Below, in pieces: positions 12,785-23,800 of a stretch of 64,000 nucleotides of DNA. Each line of letters starts with the position of its first letter. The stretch's first letter is position 1. The stretch is from Symsagittifera roscoffensis (taxonomy: Eukaryota > Xenacoelomorpha > Acoela > Convolutidae). The translations under genes and the position numbers were made by a program. The DNA is taken from NCBI RefSeq assembly GCF_963678635.1, contig NC_087068.1, forward strand, positions 58,327,896 to 58,391,895. The letters run 5' to 3'. The notes below the pieces were generated by a model. The model was not told the DNA's origin, ran no database searches, and saw nothing but the letters and a program-made list of their open reading frames with translations.

Positions 12785-15770
12785 TGTGCCGTGTCATCTG
12801 GCAGAATGGCACACGTTTTTGTAATCAACCTTGAGCTATTGGCTGAGAAAAGAAAGCTCAAAGTGAGGGCTAGTTTTCAAAATGTTGAAAAAGTAGTGAA
12901 TGAGGCATGTCGAAAATTTTCAGGAAGTGGAATGAAAGATATGTTAAACTTTTTTTGAGAGTGCAGAAGAATTAGCTGATTGATTTGAAACAAAATTTGA
13001 AAAGGTATTTTAACACGTTACCTACTTTTGGGTTTAACAGTGGAAGGTATGATCTGAACTTGATCAAGAGCTATCTAATTCCTACTTAATCAATGATAAA
13101 GAAGCTGAACCAATGGCTAACAATTTCATCCTTCAAGTTTGGAGACATACAGTTTCCTGATATCATGAAATTTTTTGATTGAGCAACATCTCTAGACTCC
13201 TTTCTTAAAGCCCATAAAGCATGTGAGATAAAATGGTCCTTCCCTTATGAATGGTTTGACAGTGCTGACAAACTCGAGGAGGAAGAATTACCTCCACGCC
13301 AAGACCTTTTCAGTAAACTGAGAAACAACAATCTCCATGATGAAGACTTTAAAGATTATCAAAACCTAATATCAAGTGGACCTGATGAGCCGCAAGCCCA
13401 CAAGTCAAGACAGTACCAGCATTTGGATGGGATAGTTACAAAATTTTACATTAGATTTGGCAGAAACATGGAAGGACTACATATAAATTTAAAGGTTTTT
13501 TATTGTGGCACAACAACAGAGGTGTTGTTCCAACCCTTAAAGTAAGGTAAAAAATGGTTCAGTTTTATCATCAGAAAGAAATGGCTTTTTTAAAACATGG
13601 TTGTACTCTCCCAAATCTTGCAATTGTTTTTCTGCAAAAATCAACCAAGAAAAGTTTGTATCCATTTTGCGAAAGTGATCAAAGTTTGTGCGAGAAAAAT
13701 AGAGAGGACATGACAGTTGGACTATCAATTGTCTTCAAGCGAAGAGATGTTGTGGACCAAAACTTTATCAAGGGTTCATCGATTCACAACAAATCAATCG
13801 TTGGAATTGATATGAGCCCGCTTCGTCCCTATTCAATGTGTCATGATATGCCAACAGGATTGTCCACAAGATGAGAGTTTGATTGCGATATACAAAAACT
13901 CAAGGCTAAACATAACCGATCTCGCATTTTTGAGAATTTGGTCATGTGTTTTTATCAGGAAACAAAGATAAAATGCAGAATTAAAATATCTGGAAAGTAA
14001 ATGGACTGTTTCAATCTAGATGGATATTGCAATCATTGCTAAACAGTGTTTCAAGCAAAACTTGTGGCAAAAGTTCAAAACAAACCAAAAAAGTGATAAT
14101 CATATCCGCTCCTAATTTCCCTACAACAGATCTCTCTCTTTTGAATCTTTACTGGAAAAAACAAGAGATAGATTTCTTTATGGATATGATACCAGCGTGT
14201 ACTAGTGGTTCCAGATGAACTGAAAGCAAAATTTACTAACTTTCCTCCAATTTTCAAAAACGCTGAAGTTGGAAGAAATGATATCGGGGAATATATGCAG
14301 AATTTTTCAATTGAAAAATTATTTTCTTAAGCATCCCCAGCGATTGCTAATATCTAGTTTCAGACATGAAAATGGTTCTATCCTTACTCCTCTCTTCAAT
14401 TTATATATGAAAATTAGTGTACAGTGTACAAAAGTTTACCGCTTTGTTCTCTGAAATGCTCTGACAAATTTGTTCAGTCAGTTGTTGATGCTAGAAGCAA
14501 CGGAGACGAGAACCTGGAGACGAGGAGGGACGGATGCTACAAAGGGTGGAGACGAGAGGTGTTGCAGAGACTATGAAACTTTTAGGTAATTCAACCTACG
14601 CTTACCAGATAATGGATAGATTGAGGCAGATGATCACAAAGTAATTGTATGATCGAAAACACCTAAAGCAATTAATGAACCACTTTTCAAACGGTTTGAA
14701 ACTGTTGAGAAAAACTTGTACGTGATTGAGTGACTAAAGTTAACAACTGACCACAGACAACACCTATATGTCGGATTTTTTATTATAGAATACTACAATT
14801 TTTTGACAAGTTTTGTGATGTAAATGTGTTCGAGTAATTGTAAATAGGCACAGATTTTCTGTATCAAAATCTTGCTGGGAAAATTTGTATAATTGCATTT
14901 GAACGGAGAAAAAAACTGACCTGGAAAAAATGAGAGAAAATGATTGCAGATATTCATTTAGAGCGGATTCAAACACAATTTTTTTTCAAGAAAATGTAGC
15001 ATTCACAAAAAAAAAACACGATAAACAGGAGCCTGGACTGTTTAAAGAAGAATTAAGGTATACGGAGATGCTATGTTTACGACTGAACACCATACAAAAC
15101 TGAGTTACTGAAGTCAACAGTTGAGCAGAGAGAACCCATAATTCTAGAATTTTTCATTGGACAGCATTCAAAGCTGAGAAAGTTTTAGTTTTACTACCAA
15201 TTTCGTGAAAAATTTTGTGATGAAAATAAGTTGAAGAATTAAAAATGGACACGGATTTGCTGTATTAGGCTCTTGCGGCGGAAAAATTGTGTGCTTGTAT
15301 TCGTTCGGAGAAAAAGGCGACAGGGAAAAGTTGAGAGAAAATGATTGCAGAGATTCATTTAGGGCAGATTCCAAAACAGTTTTTTTCCTCGAACGATTTG
15401 TAGCGTTCACAAAAAACATGATAAACAAAAGCCTGCACTGTTTAAAGAACAACTCAGGTGCACAGAGATGCTGTGTTTGTGTAGCGCGACTTATTATTGC
15501 TATGACAACAAATCAGGCAAGATGAAATTTAGCAGCAAAGGAATGAAAAAAAAAGAGTTCTAGAAGAATCCGGCGATGGCCCTAAGACAAAATACAGGAA
15601 AATACTCGAAGAAGCAATCAACTTCCTTTCAAAAACATGGGATTTAGAACAATTAATCATATTGTTGCTACATACGAGCAAACAAAGAAGGGATTGAGTT
15701 ACTTTTACCCGAAAAGACAAGTTCAGGACGACGGAACACACACAAAACCTTTGAGCTTGTAAATAACTTA
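12785..15770 (+). pseudogene. Protein-primed family B DNA polymerase pseudogene (fragment A)
   Basis: This aligns in order with the polymerase at 42130-44960. Recognisable parts include FGFNSGRYDLNLIKSYLIP (about 13030-13085), KFGDIQFPDIMKF (about 13135-13170), motif A near 13800-13835 (DMSPLRPYSMC, where family members have D-x-x-x-L-Y-P), motif B near 14575-14610 (LGNSTYAYQI, Gly changed) and motif C near 15250 (MDTDLLY, last Asp-Ser position changed). The family replicates Polinton DNA by protein priming. Stops and frameshifts throughout, and damaged catalytic motifs, show it is inactive. N-terminal sequence is cut by the gap. Confidence 0.8.
14722..15490 (+). repeat. Tandem duplication of the polymerase motif C region
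   Basis: Segment 14722-15075 is repeated at about 15095-15490. Both copies carry the sequence around motif C, the ATGATTGCAGA landmark (14939 and 15339) and the following Lys-rich part (CACAAAAAA...ACATGATAAACA type). The copies differ by substitutions. In the first copy motif C reads GTDFLY, in the second DTDLLY. Confidence 0.7.
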
Positions 15771-16034
15771 TAGTTTAACTGCATTCAATTCAGTATTGAT
15801 TAACTAACTGTAGTGTAAACTTGTGGTAAAATGATTATACGAAGTAGTGATTTATATACTTCATCTTTTGAATTTAAAAATTTTTTTTTTACAAAAACTT
15901 GATTTTTTCTCGAAGTTTTCGTTAGGGTCAGTATAGTTTAGATAGTTTTCTCATAGCTTCAAACATACAAAACAATAATCAACACATCTAAGTCGAAGAA
16001 GTTATCCATGTATCGCAAACTCGAATATCAAAAA

Positions 16035-16234
16035 AATTCGGGCGCCAAAAGTTTTTTGAAATTTACCATTTTACCATCTCAAACTTTTGGTTAAACCTAT
16101 AACCTATCTTAATAAATAGGAAATCTATTCCCTATCTTAATACATAGTTCGATGACCAGATACTGTATTCCCTATCTTAAAACATAAAATTCACCCACTA
16201 CCACCCCCCATCCTCTCCTCACTCTTCTACTACT
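16035..16234 (+). repeat. Polinton terminal repeat (right end, fragment A)
   Basis: This is an inverted counterpart of 46523-46735. Shared landmarks are GGCGCC (16041 and 46723), several CCTATCTTAATACATA-type subterminal repeats, a homopolymeric C/G tract, and an outer edge AGTAGTAGAA in the inward direction. Polinton termini commonly begin with AG. Confidence 0.7.
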
Positions 16235-17879
16235 TTAAAGGTTCTCAAAAAAAAGTTGATTTTCAGTATAAATTTCTTTCCATGTGCTTTTGCTCTATGC
16301 AGGTCACATGATCTTGTCTTGCCTTCTAAATTTTCTTTGCAATAACAGTACAAAGATTTATCGTTTTTTGTTGTTGGAGAAACAAACTTAGCGAAGCTAG
16401 TGTTGACTCTCACAAGCACTTTTTGGTGGCTTTTGATTATATTGTTTCTCTTGAGAAGTCGATCCGATCAATCAAAATTTTTGAGAAACAAATGCAATTT
16501 TATTTTAACACGTGTTAAAATCCCCAAACACATAAGACTTGCGTCTAATTGCACTAACTGAAGTAAATAAAAGCTCACGTTTTGGCTTAAAGTATGGTTT
16601 TCTCTCAGTTAATAAATAATAACAAATTCTTACTGTAACTGCATCGTTTGTTTTTTTCTTCAAATTGTTAAGTTTGATCGAGTACAGAAAACAATTACAA
16701 GTTATGGCATCAGGTTAACATCATCTCCTCAAATCTCAATAATAGAAGACCCTGGTAATTTGTAGACAAAAATTTTCGAACAAAAATTAGTATTTGTCAG
16801 CCCCTGGTTGACTGTCTTACGACAAAATCTCCTATCGTAGAATTTCTTACATTACGAGGCCAAATTGTGCACTGGATAGGCGTACAATTTTGTGTCTCTA
16901 TGTTCCTGGATTCCATTGACAAGTATTCAAACATGATCCAAAATGTAAATGGATGCCGCTTACAAAATGTCCGTGGAGTCCGCACACAATGCCTGTAACG
17001 TAAATTCTGTCGGCACATTATTTCAACAAATGTAAGTGGCTTGTGCAAATTTATGCGGATTCCGCTTACAATTTGCGCAATCCGCATACAACTTGCGGAT
17101 TGAGCTTAGAATTTGCGCATTTCACTTGCAGTTGCGGATTCCACCACAACTGAAGTTTTCTAAACACAAATGTGATTTTCTCATGCCGCAAACTTTTCTT
17201 GCCGCAATTTTTTCACGATTCCACTTTTCATGCCGCAAACTTTGCTGCGGAATCCACAAAACTTTTTGTGGATTTTTATGCCGCAAGCTTTGTTGCAGAA
17301 ACCACATAACTTATTACGGATTCCGCAAAATTGCAGTTTTGGAGGAGATTTTGGGCAACACAGTGTTTTAGATATCTGTTTGTAGAACCCAAAAACAAAA
17401 AAATCAAAACAAACTAGCATGTTTGCGTATAAACCAACAGTTCTGCTGTTTTTGGTCAGTTGCGGAATCCGCGTACAATTCACAACATAGAATTTGGCCT
17501 CCTAATGTATCAGATTTGTAAGAAATTTCCCTTATATTAAAAGTTCCTTACAAACTTTTCAAAAAAAAAAAAACGTTTTGAGAAGACTGAACACCAAAAA
17601 ATTACTTCCATTTGTTTTTTAATGTTTCGAATTTAGTTTTTAGACTTACAAATTTTTTTAAAAGAAAAGTTGTCAGATAGAAACTTTTACCTTAAAAAAG
17701 AACTTTTCCCATTAAAAAACAATTCCTTAAAGGCAGCAAAAAATTGTACCTGCATTGAAAGAAAAATTATTCAAGCATGGAAGAAATACTTTTTCCAGGA
17801 ACTTGTTCCTATCTTAACAAATTTCTTATAAGAAAAGTTTTGAGATAGCGAGTTTGGACAACCCGGGTTGAAACTAAGC
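16235..17879. other. Intergenic DNA, no convincing gene
   Basis: A+T-rich DNA with short spurious reading frames. The middle part contains degenerate GCGGATTCCGC repeats, listed separately. The last few hundred bases before 17880 could hold the promoter of the caspase-fold gene, but no clear TATA or initiator element was seen. Confidence 0.6.
16950..17475. repeat. Degenerate GCGGATTCCGC repeat cluster
   Basis: Many copies of TGCGGATTCCGC, TGCGCAATCCGC and ATGCCGCAAACTTT lie on both strands at irregular spacing of about 20-45 bases. The core GCGGATTCCGC is nearly palindromic, so matches occur in both orientations. The open frames here (for example 17181-17483 on the - strand) follow from the repeats and are not taken as genes. 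Confidence 0.6.
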
Positions 17880-18696
17880 ATGCAAAAGAAAACAGGTGAG
17901 CAGAATTTGAAAACTTTTCCTCAACTGCCTGCAGATTGCCGAATAAACAGTTTCTTAAAAATTTCTTTTTGTGGAATGGGGAGAAGGGTTAAAGGAGATG
18001 GGTGAAAACCTGGAAAAAGCTCAGGATTGTGTCATTTTTTTGGTATTTCTGGAACAGAGCTGAGAGGAAGCTGTTAACTTGATCTTAGGGGTTTCTATCT
18101 ATACACATGCTGGTTCGGCGATTGCACAGAATGCGGGAAAAATACGTGACATCGACAAGTGGGATCCCACAGACGGAAAGCAACGCAAGTGGCTTCTTAT
18201 ATCAGGGGCAAGTGACCCACCAGAATATGTCGAGCTTTCCGATTATGGGAGGGGAAAGACGGGGCGCCGCAAGTTTTTGGCAGGCGTAAGTACGGATTTT
18301 GTCAATATGGAAAAAGCCATTGGCAGTCAACTGTACAACAAATTGCAAAACTTGCAAATGGAGAAAGACGAAGTGAGAAAGCATATTGAGAAGTTTTTCA
18401 AGTATTGTAAAGAGGAAACGTACAAGCCAATGCTTTATTACACTGGCCATGGAGAGCTACCCACTGGAAACTGGTGTTTGATAGATGGTACAATAGGAAT
18501 CGAACAAATCTTCGGTTGGATCCCAACTGGCATGGAACCACCAACTATCTGTACAGACTCGTGTTTTGGAGGAGTATGGGCTGATTTCTGTATAAACAAG
18601 AACATTCCAGGTTTTCATTGTCTTTCTGCGACAACTGATTTCCAAGCTGCTTATGATCACACTGGTAAATTTTATCTCTCGGCAGTCAAAATTTAA
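17880..18696 (+). CDS. Caspase-fold (peptidase C14-like) protein, probably two or more exons
   Basis: Exon 2 (18089-18696) encodes a caspase-like p20 fold. A beta strand and loop KWLLISGASDPP is followed by YYTGHGE with the catalytic His (about 18435-18460) and TDSCFGG with the catalytic Cys (about 18550-18570), the His-Cys dyad order of clan CD peptidases. A short exon 1 with ATG at 17880 ends at 17895 in a strong donor (GTGAG). An acceptor (CTTAG) at 18084-18088 joins it in frame, giving MQKKTGVS at the start. The frame ends at 18696, but a donor-like CACTG/GTAAAT at about 18664 could splice to more exons. Such proteins cleave after specific residues or act as scaffolds in death or defence pathways; the substrate is unknown. 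It may be linked to the gene at 19854. Confidence 0.7.
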
Positions 18697-19853
18697 GCTA
18701 CAATTCTTTTGTTATAACAAATTCAGCTGTAAAATTAGAAAAAAAAATTTCTTTGGAAAATTTAGTTTTTCATATTGGATGATTCCTAATTTATACTCAC
18801 CAAAAAATAATTTCATTTAAAGTCGTTTCCTGGTATTTTATTTTCTAAAAGAGTAAATTTACTTACTTTTGTACATTAGATGAAGTGTTTTTGTCTGAAA
18901 ACTCATCATTTCACATAGGAATTGTAAAATAATATTTGGTCAAAGTGTGATAGAGGAAAAAAGGTCTCTAATTTAAATACAGAGCTTCAAAGATTTCAAA
19001 CTTTTAACATAGGCGATGACAAATAATGCATCAATGAAATTAGCGCCAATGAGGCCTAAAATCTATAATTGACAAAAAACTTGAAAAAGATGGAGTGGCG
19101 TCCACTGAATCCGAAGAGGATTCCACCAATGATGAGCACATTCATAATTTGAACTCTCAAGAAAATCACCCCAATTCAGAGGAAGCAGACTCTTCTCAGC
19201 AAAAAAAAACCAGAGGAAATCGAGTCTTTGCTTGAAACGGAAAAACATAACGGGTTAAGTTCATATAGAGATAATGCGAAACAATCGTTAAATACACAGA
19301 AAACAGGGAACCAGTTTACCAATAGGCGAAAATGCTTCCTCTCGAGCCCTATATAAGGCAGCAATGGCTAGATTGTCATTCAGATATAATTGTGAGTCGA
19401 ATCATTACTGAGACCTGCTGAAAAATTCAGTAAAAGAGATCATCTAAGAGGAGCAAGCAAACCCATAGCAGAGAGGAGAAATTCGTATTACGAATCAAAT
19501 GCGTCGACTCCTCCGAAATTGATACCAGAATCATTGTTATCGCCAAAAAGGTTCACTGAGTCCTCCATTCATGCATACCTTGTCCTAGTACATTATACAA
19601 TCGAATTTTACAGTTTGTTTTTTAACTTAGGATATTTATTTGCTTAGAGTTAGCTTGACTAGGGACCCCTCTATCACACTTATACCCATTCTTTTGACAT
19701 ATGCAAAGAGAATCCTTTTTAAATCCACTGTTTCCTATCTTCAGAGAAAAAACGGCGTCGCTATTTTTTTCTGAAATGATGGGTGGCCCTTATTTGCATA
19801 ATTGTGGAGCTGACATTTTCTAGAAAAAAGTTTTCTGATGTACTACAATGTAA
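18697..19853 (+). other. Gap between the two gene-like regions, with possible exon fragments
   Basis: Two stretches look coding. At 19065-19200 a frame is rich in Ser, Glu and Asn (SEEDSTNDEHIHNLNSQ). After an A run at 19201-19209 the same style continues one base out of frame to about 19360 (PEEIESLLETEKHNGLSS). At about 19425-19548 a third piece contains RGASKPIAERRNSYYESN. A GTGAGT donor lies at 19391. They could be a low-complexity linker of the caspase-fold gene with small introns, or a decayed gene. The homopolymer may hide an assembly indel. No function is assigned. Confidence 0.3.
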
Positions 19854-20747
19854 ATGTATTTAGAAAGAGGAGGTGAACTGACACAGTATATGACTGGTAA
19901 CGACAGCAGACTTGACCATCGTCGACCCTCCACTGAGCCACTGTTCAGCAGAGGAACAAGCAGTGATTACCCTACCCTGATTGAATACACTAAAACTGGT
20001 TACACGGACTTCATACGATTCTATACGTACGGCAACCAACAGTCCCTAATATCGCACAATGTATATGATAATTACATGAATGCAATATTCGATAATCAGA
20101 GCAAATATAACACGAAGGAGAAGGCTTGTTCGGTTAGCTCCTCGTTCAGAGAAGTGAAGAAAATGTTACAGTTTTACAACTATTGTGGATTCAATATTTT
20201 CTCACTCGCTGCTGATCAGAAAACGGGAAAATTCTATGTGAGTGTGATGGAAGATTTCGGGAAAATACAGGTCATAATTCAAGAAGAATTCCCAGCTGAT
20301 CTCGGTTTGTCTGGTCTGTCAGTGACAAGTGTCACCTGTTACAATGGAATGTACTTTTTAGTACTAACAGTCGGTGGGAATCCTTTTGAAAATAAAAAAC
20401 AGGTTATTTTCAGAAAGGAAACTAGACCAGATCTAGATTTGGAAATTAACAGGCAGAGGTTAGAAGGAAAAGTGATTACCTCATTTTGTGTCAACAAGCT
20501 AAAAAACGAGTACCTGGTAGTGATGACTGAGATGGAGGGGTGCGAACAGGAAAGCAGATGGTTCGATGATAGAACTACAGATGGAGGCAAGGAGATGCAA
20601 ATGTGGTCAGATGATCTCTTTCAAAGTAGAAAATTATTCACCACATTAGTGTGTGAAGATCCTTCAGATAATCAATCATTCTATGTTAAGACTTCGGATG
20701 AGGACAGAAATGGAGAGAAAGTCATATCTGCATCCTTCTGGAACTGA
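19854..20747 (+). CDS. 297-aa protein with repeated beta-type modules, possibly DUF7477-like
   Basis: An uninterrupted ATG-to-TGA frame with an in-frame stop just before the ATG. Residues 1-60 are polar. From about residue 105 three similar modules follow, each with an aromatic/Gly start, an I-x-S-hydrophobic strand, a short turn and a strand ending in VxM or VLT: FNIFSLAADQ near residue 113, VTSVTCYNGMYFLVLT near 160, and VITSFCVNKLKNEYLVVMTE near 208. The pattern recalls DUF7477-type repeats known from large multidomain eukaryotic proteins, but this is a recollection of style, not an alignment. No signal peptide or membrane span is visible. It lies 1.1 kb after the caspase-fold gene on the same strand and may be its C-terminal exon. 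Confidence 0.55.
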   Translation: MYLERGGELTQYMTGNDSRLDHRRPSTEPLFSRGTSSDYPTLIEYTKTGYTDFIRFYTYGNQQSLISHNVYDNYMNAIFDNQSKYNTKEKACSVSSSFREVKKMLQFYNYCGFNIFSLAADQKTGKFYVSVMEDFGKIQVIIQEEFPADLGLSGLSVTSVTCYNGMYFLVLTVGGNPFENKKQVIFRKETRPDLDLEINRQRLEGKVITSFCVNKLKNEYLVVMTEMEGCEQESRWFDDRTTDGGKEMQMWSDDLFQSRKLFTTLVCEDPSDNQSFYVKTSDEDRNGEKVISASFWN

Positions 20748-20869
20748 GCGTTAAATCATTCCAAACTGCCGAGTCGAGGTGCTCACTTTATGGTATTCGA
20801 CTCATAAAGAAAAGTTGAGACAGGGTTTGCATCGACCATACCGGAAGAACGTACCGGAATAACGGTCGT

Positions 20870-23800
20870 AACGTTTAAAAACTTGGTCGAGCAGAGTTGA
20901 AACAAATCTCAAACACGATCAAAACATATCGGAATTTGGTCAAACAACGTTGAAACCTACTTCGAGCGCAGTCGAAACTTATCTCCAGCACTGTTGAAAG
21001 ATACCTCGAGCTATGTCGAAACATATCGGAACTCGTTCGAACACGTCGAAAACATATCGATATGGTCGAGCAAAGTCGTAACATATCTCCACAAAGGTCT
21101 AAACATACCTCGATAACATTCGAAACATATCGAAATTCGGTCAAACATCGTAGCGAAACGTACCTCGAGCACAGTCGACGATTACCTCAAGCACAGCCGA
21201 AAGATACCTCGAGCATGGCCGAAACATATCTCGAGCACTGTCGATACATAAAAAATCGGTCGAGCATGGTTGAAACTTATCAAATTTTGGTCAAACACGG
21301 TCGCAACATACACCAACCACGGTCAAAATTTAACAAAGTTCGGTTGGGAACGGTCGAAATATATCAAAATTTGGTCGACGACGTCGAAAATATCTCGAGA
21401 ACATACTGAAACTTGGTCGAACGCCGTCGAAACATACCTCGAGCACAGTCGAAACTTACCTCGAGCACGGCCAAAAGATACCTCGAGAATGACCGAAACA
21501 TATATCGAGAACGGTCGAAACATACACTAACCACGGCCAAAATGTATCAAAATTTGGTTGAGATACATACCACGGTCAAAATATATCAAAAGTTGGTCGA
21601 GCACATCGACAGATACCTCGAGCACGGTTGAAACATACCCAAATTTGTAACATTCCGAAGCACGCTGAAACATACCTTGAGCACAGTCGAAACATATCTC
21701 AAACACATTCGAAACATATCGAAAATTGGTCTAACGCCGTCGAAACATTCTTTGAGCACAGTCGAAGCTTATTTCGAGCACGGTTGAAAGATTTCTCGAG
21801 CACGGTCGAAACATATGGAAATTCGGTCGAACACGTCAAAAACATATCGATATGGTCAAGCAAAGTAGAGATACCTCAAGTACGGTCGAAACATACACCG
21901 ATAACGTTCGAAACATCTCAAAACTCGGTCAAACATCGTAGCGAAACATACCTCGAGCACAGTCGAAACTTACCTCAAGCACGGCCAAAAGATACCTCGA
22001 GCATGGCCGAATCATATCTGGAGCACGGTCGAAACATATCAAAACTTGGTCAAGCATGGCCGCAACATACACCAACTTCGCTCAAAATTTATCAAAACTT
22101 GGTTTAGTACGGTCGAAACATACCTCAATCACATACAGACCTCGAGCACAGTTGAAACTTAACGCGCGCACTGTCAAAAGATACCTCGAGCACGGTCGAA
22201 AGATACTCGAGCACGGTCGAAAATTTGGTCAAGCACGGTTGCAACTTACAACGACCACGGTCAAAATTTAACAAAATTTGGTTGGGAACGGTCGAAATAT
22301 ATCAAAATTCGGTCGACAACGTCGACAGATATCTCGAGAACATACTGAAACTTAGTCGAAAGCCGTCGAAACATACCTCGAGCACAGTCGAAACTTACCT
22401 CGAGCACGGCCAAAAGATACCTCGAACATTACCAAAACATATATCGAGCACGGTCGAAACATACACTAGCCACGGCCAAAACGTATCAAAAATTGGTTGA
22501 GATACATACCACGGTCAAAATAAATCAAAAGTTGGTCGAGCACATCGACAGATACCTCGAGCACGGTTGAAACATACCCAAATTTGTAACATTCCGAAGC
22601 ACGCTGAAACATACCTTGCGCACAGTCGAAACATATCTCAAACACATTCGAAACATATCGAAAATTGGTCGAACGCCGTCGAAACATTCTTCGAGCACAG
22701 TCGAAACTTATTTCGAGCACGGTTGAAAGATACCTCGAGCACGGTCGAAACATATATAAATTCGGTCTAACACGTCAAAAACATATCGATATGGTCAAGC
22801 AAAGTAGAGATACCTCAAGTACGGTCGAAACATTTACCGATAACGTTCGAAACATATCAAAACTCGGTCAAACATCGTAGCGAAACATACCTCGAGCACA
22901 GTCGAAACTTACCTCAAGCACGGCCAAAAGATACCTCGAGCATGGCCGAATCATATATAAGGCACGTTCGAAACATATCACAAATCGGTCGAGCATGGTC
23001 AAAATTTATCAAAATTTGATCAAGCACGGTCGCAACTTACACCAACGACGGTCAACATTTGGTTGAGCCCGATCGAAATATATCGAAATTTGGTCGAGCA
23101 CTTCGACAGATACCTCGAGCACGGTTGAAGCATACCGAAACTTTGTCGAGCGCCGTTGAAACATACCTCGAGCACATTCGAAACCTACCTCGAGCACGGC
23201 CAAAAGATACCTCGAGCATGGCCAAAACATATATAAGGCACGTTCGAAACATATCACAAATCGGTCGAGCATGGTCAAAGTTTATCAAAATTTGATCAAG
23301 CACGGTCGCAACTTACACCAACGACGGTCAACATTTGGTTGAGCCCGATCGAAATATATCGAAATTTGGTCGAGCACTTCGACAGATAACTAGAGCACGG
23401 TTGAAACATAATGAAACCTGGTCCAACGACGTCGAAACATACCTCGAGCACAGTCGAAACCTACCTCGAGCACGGCCAAAAGATACCTCGAGCATGACCG
23501 AAACATATATCGAGCACGGTCGAAACATACACTAACCACGGTCAACAAAATATATCAAAATTTGGTTGAGATACATACCACGGTCAAAAAATATCATAAG
23601 TTGGTCGAGCACATCGACAGATACCTCGAGCACGGTTGAAACATACCCAAATTTATAACATTCCGAAGCACGCTGGAACATACCTTGAGCACAGTCGAAA
23701 CATATCTCAAACACATTCGAAACATATCGAAAATTGGTCGAATGCCGTCGAAACATTCTTCGAGCACAGTCGAAACTTATTTCGAGCACGGTTGAAAGAT

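Larger units (their letters stand above)
12785..16234 (+). mobile_element. Maverick/Polinton fragment A (right part with polymerase and terminus)
   Basis: The fragment holds a decayed protein-primed DNA polymerase (12785-15770), a noncoding tail (15837-15940) that matches 45037-45130 of element B, and a terminus ending at 16234. The terminus is marked by CTATCTTAA-type subterminal repeats, a C run (16204-16209) and CTACTACT at the edge. The left two thirds of the element are absent or lie beyond the gap. Polymerase next to one end is the usual Polinton arrangement. Confidence 0.75.

Noticed and set aside
18202-18660. Antisense frames under the caspase-fold exon
   Set aside because: They are shadows of the well-supported + strand domain.
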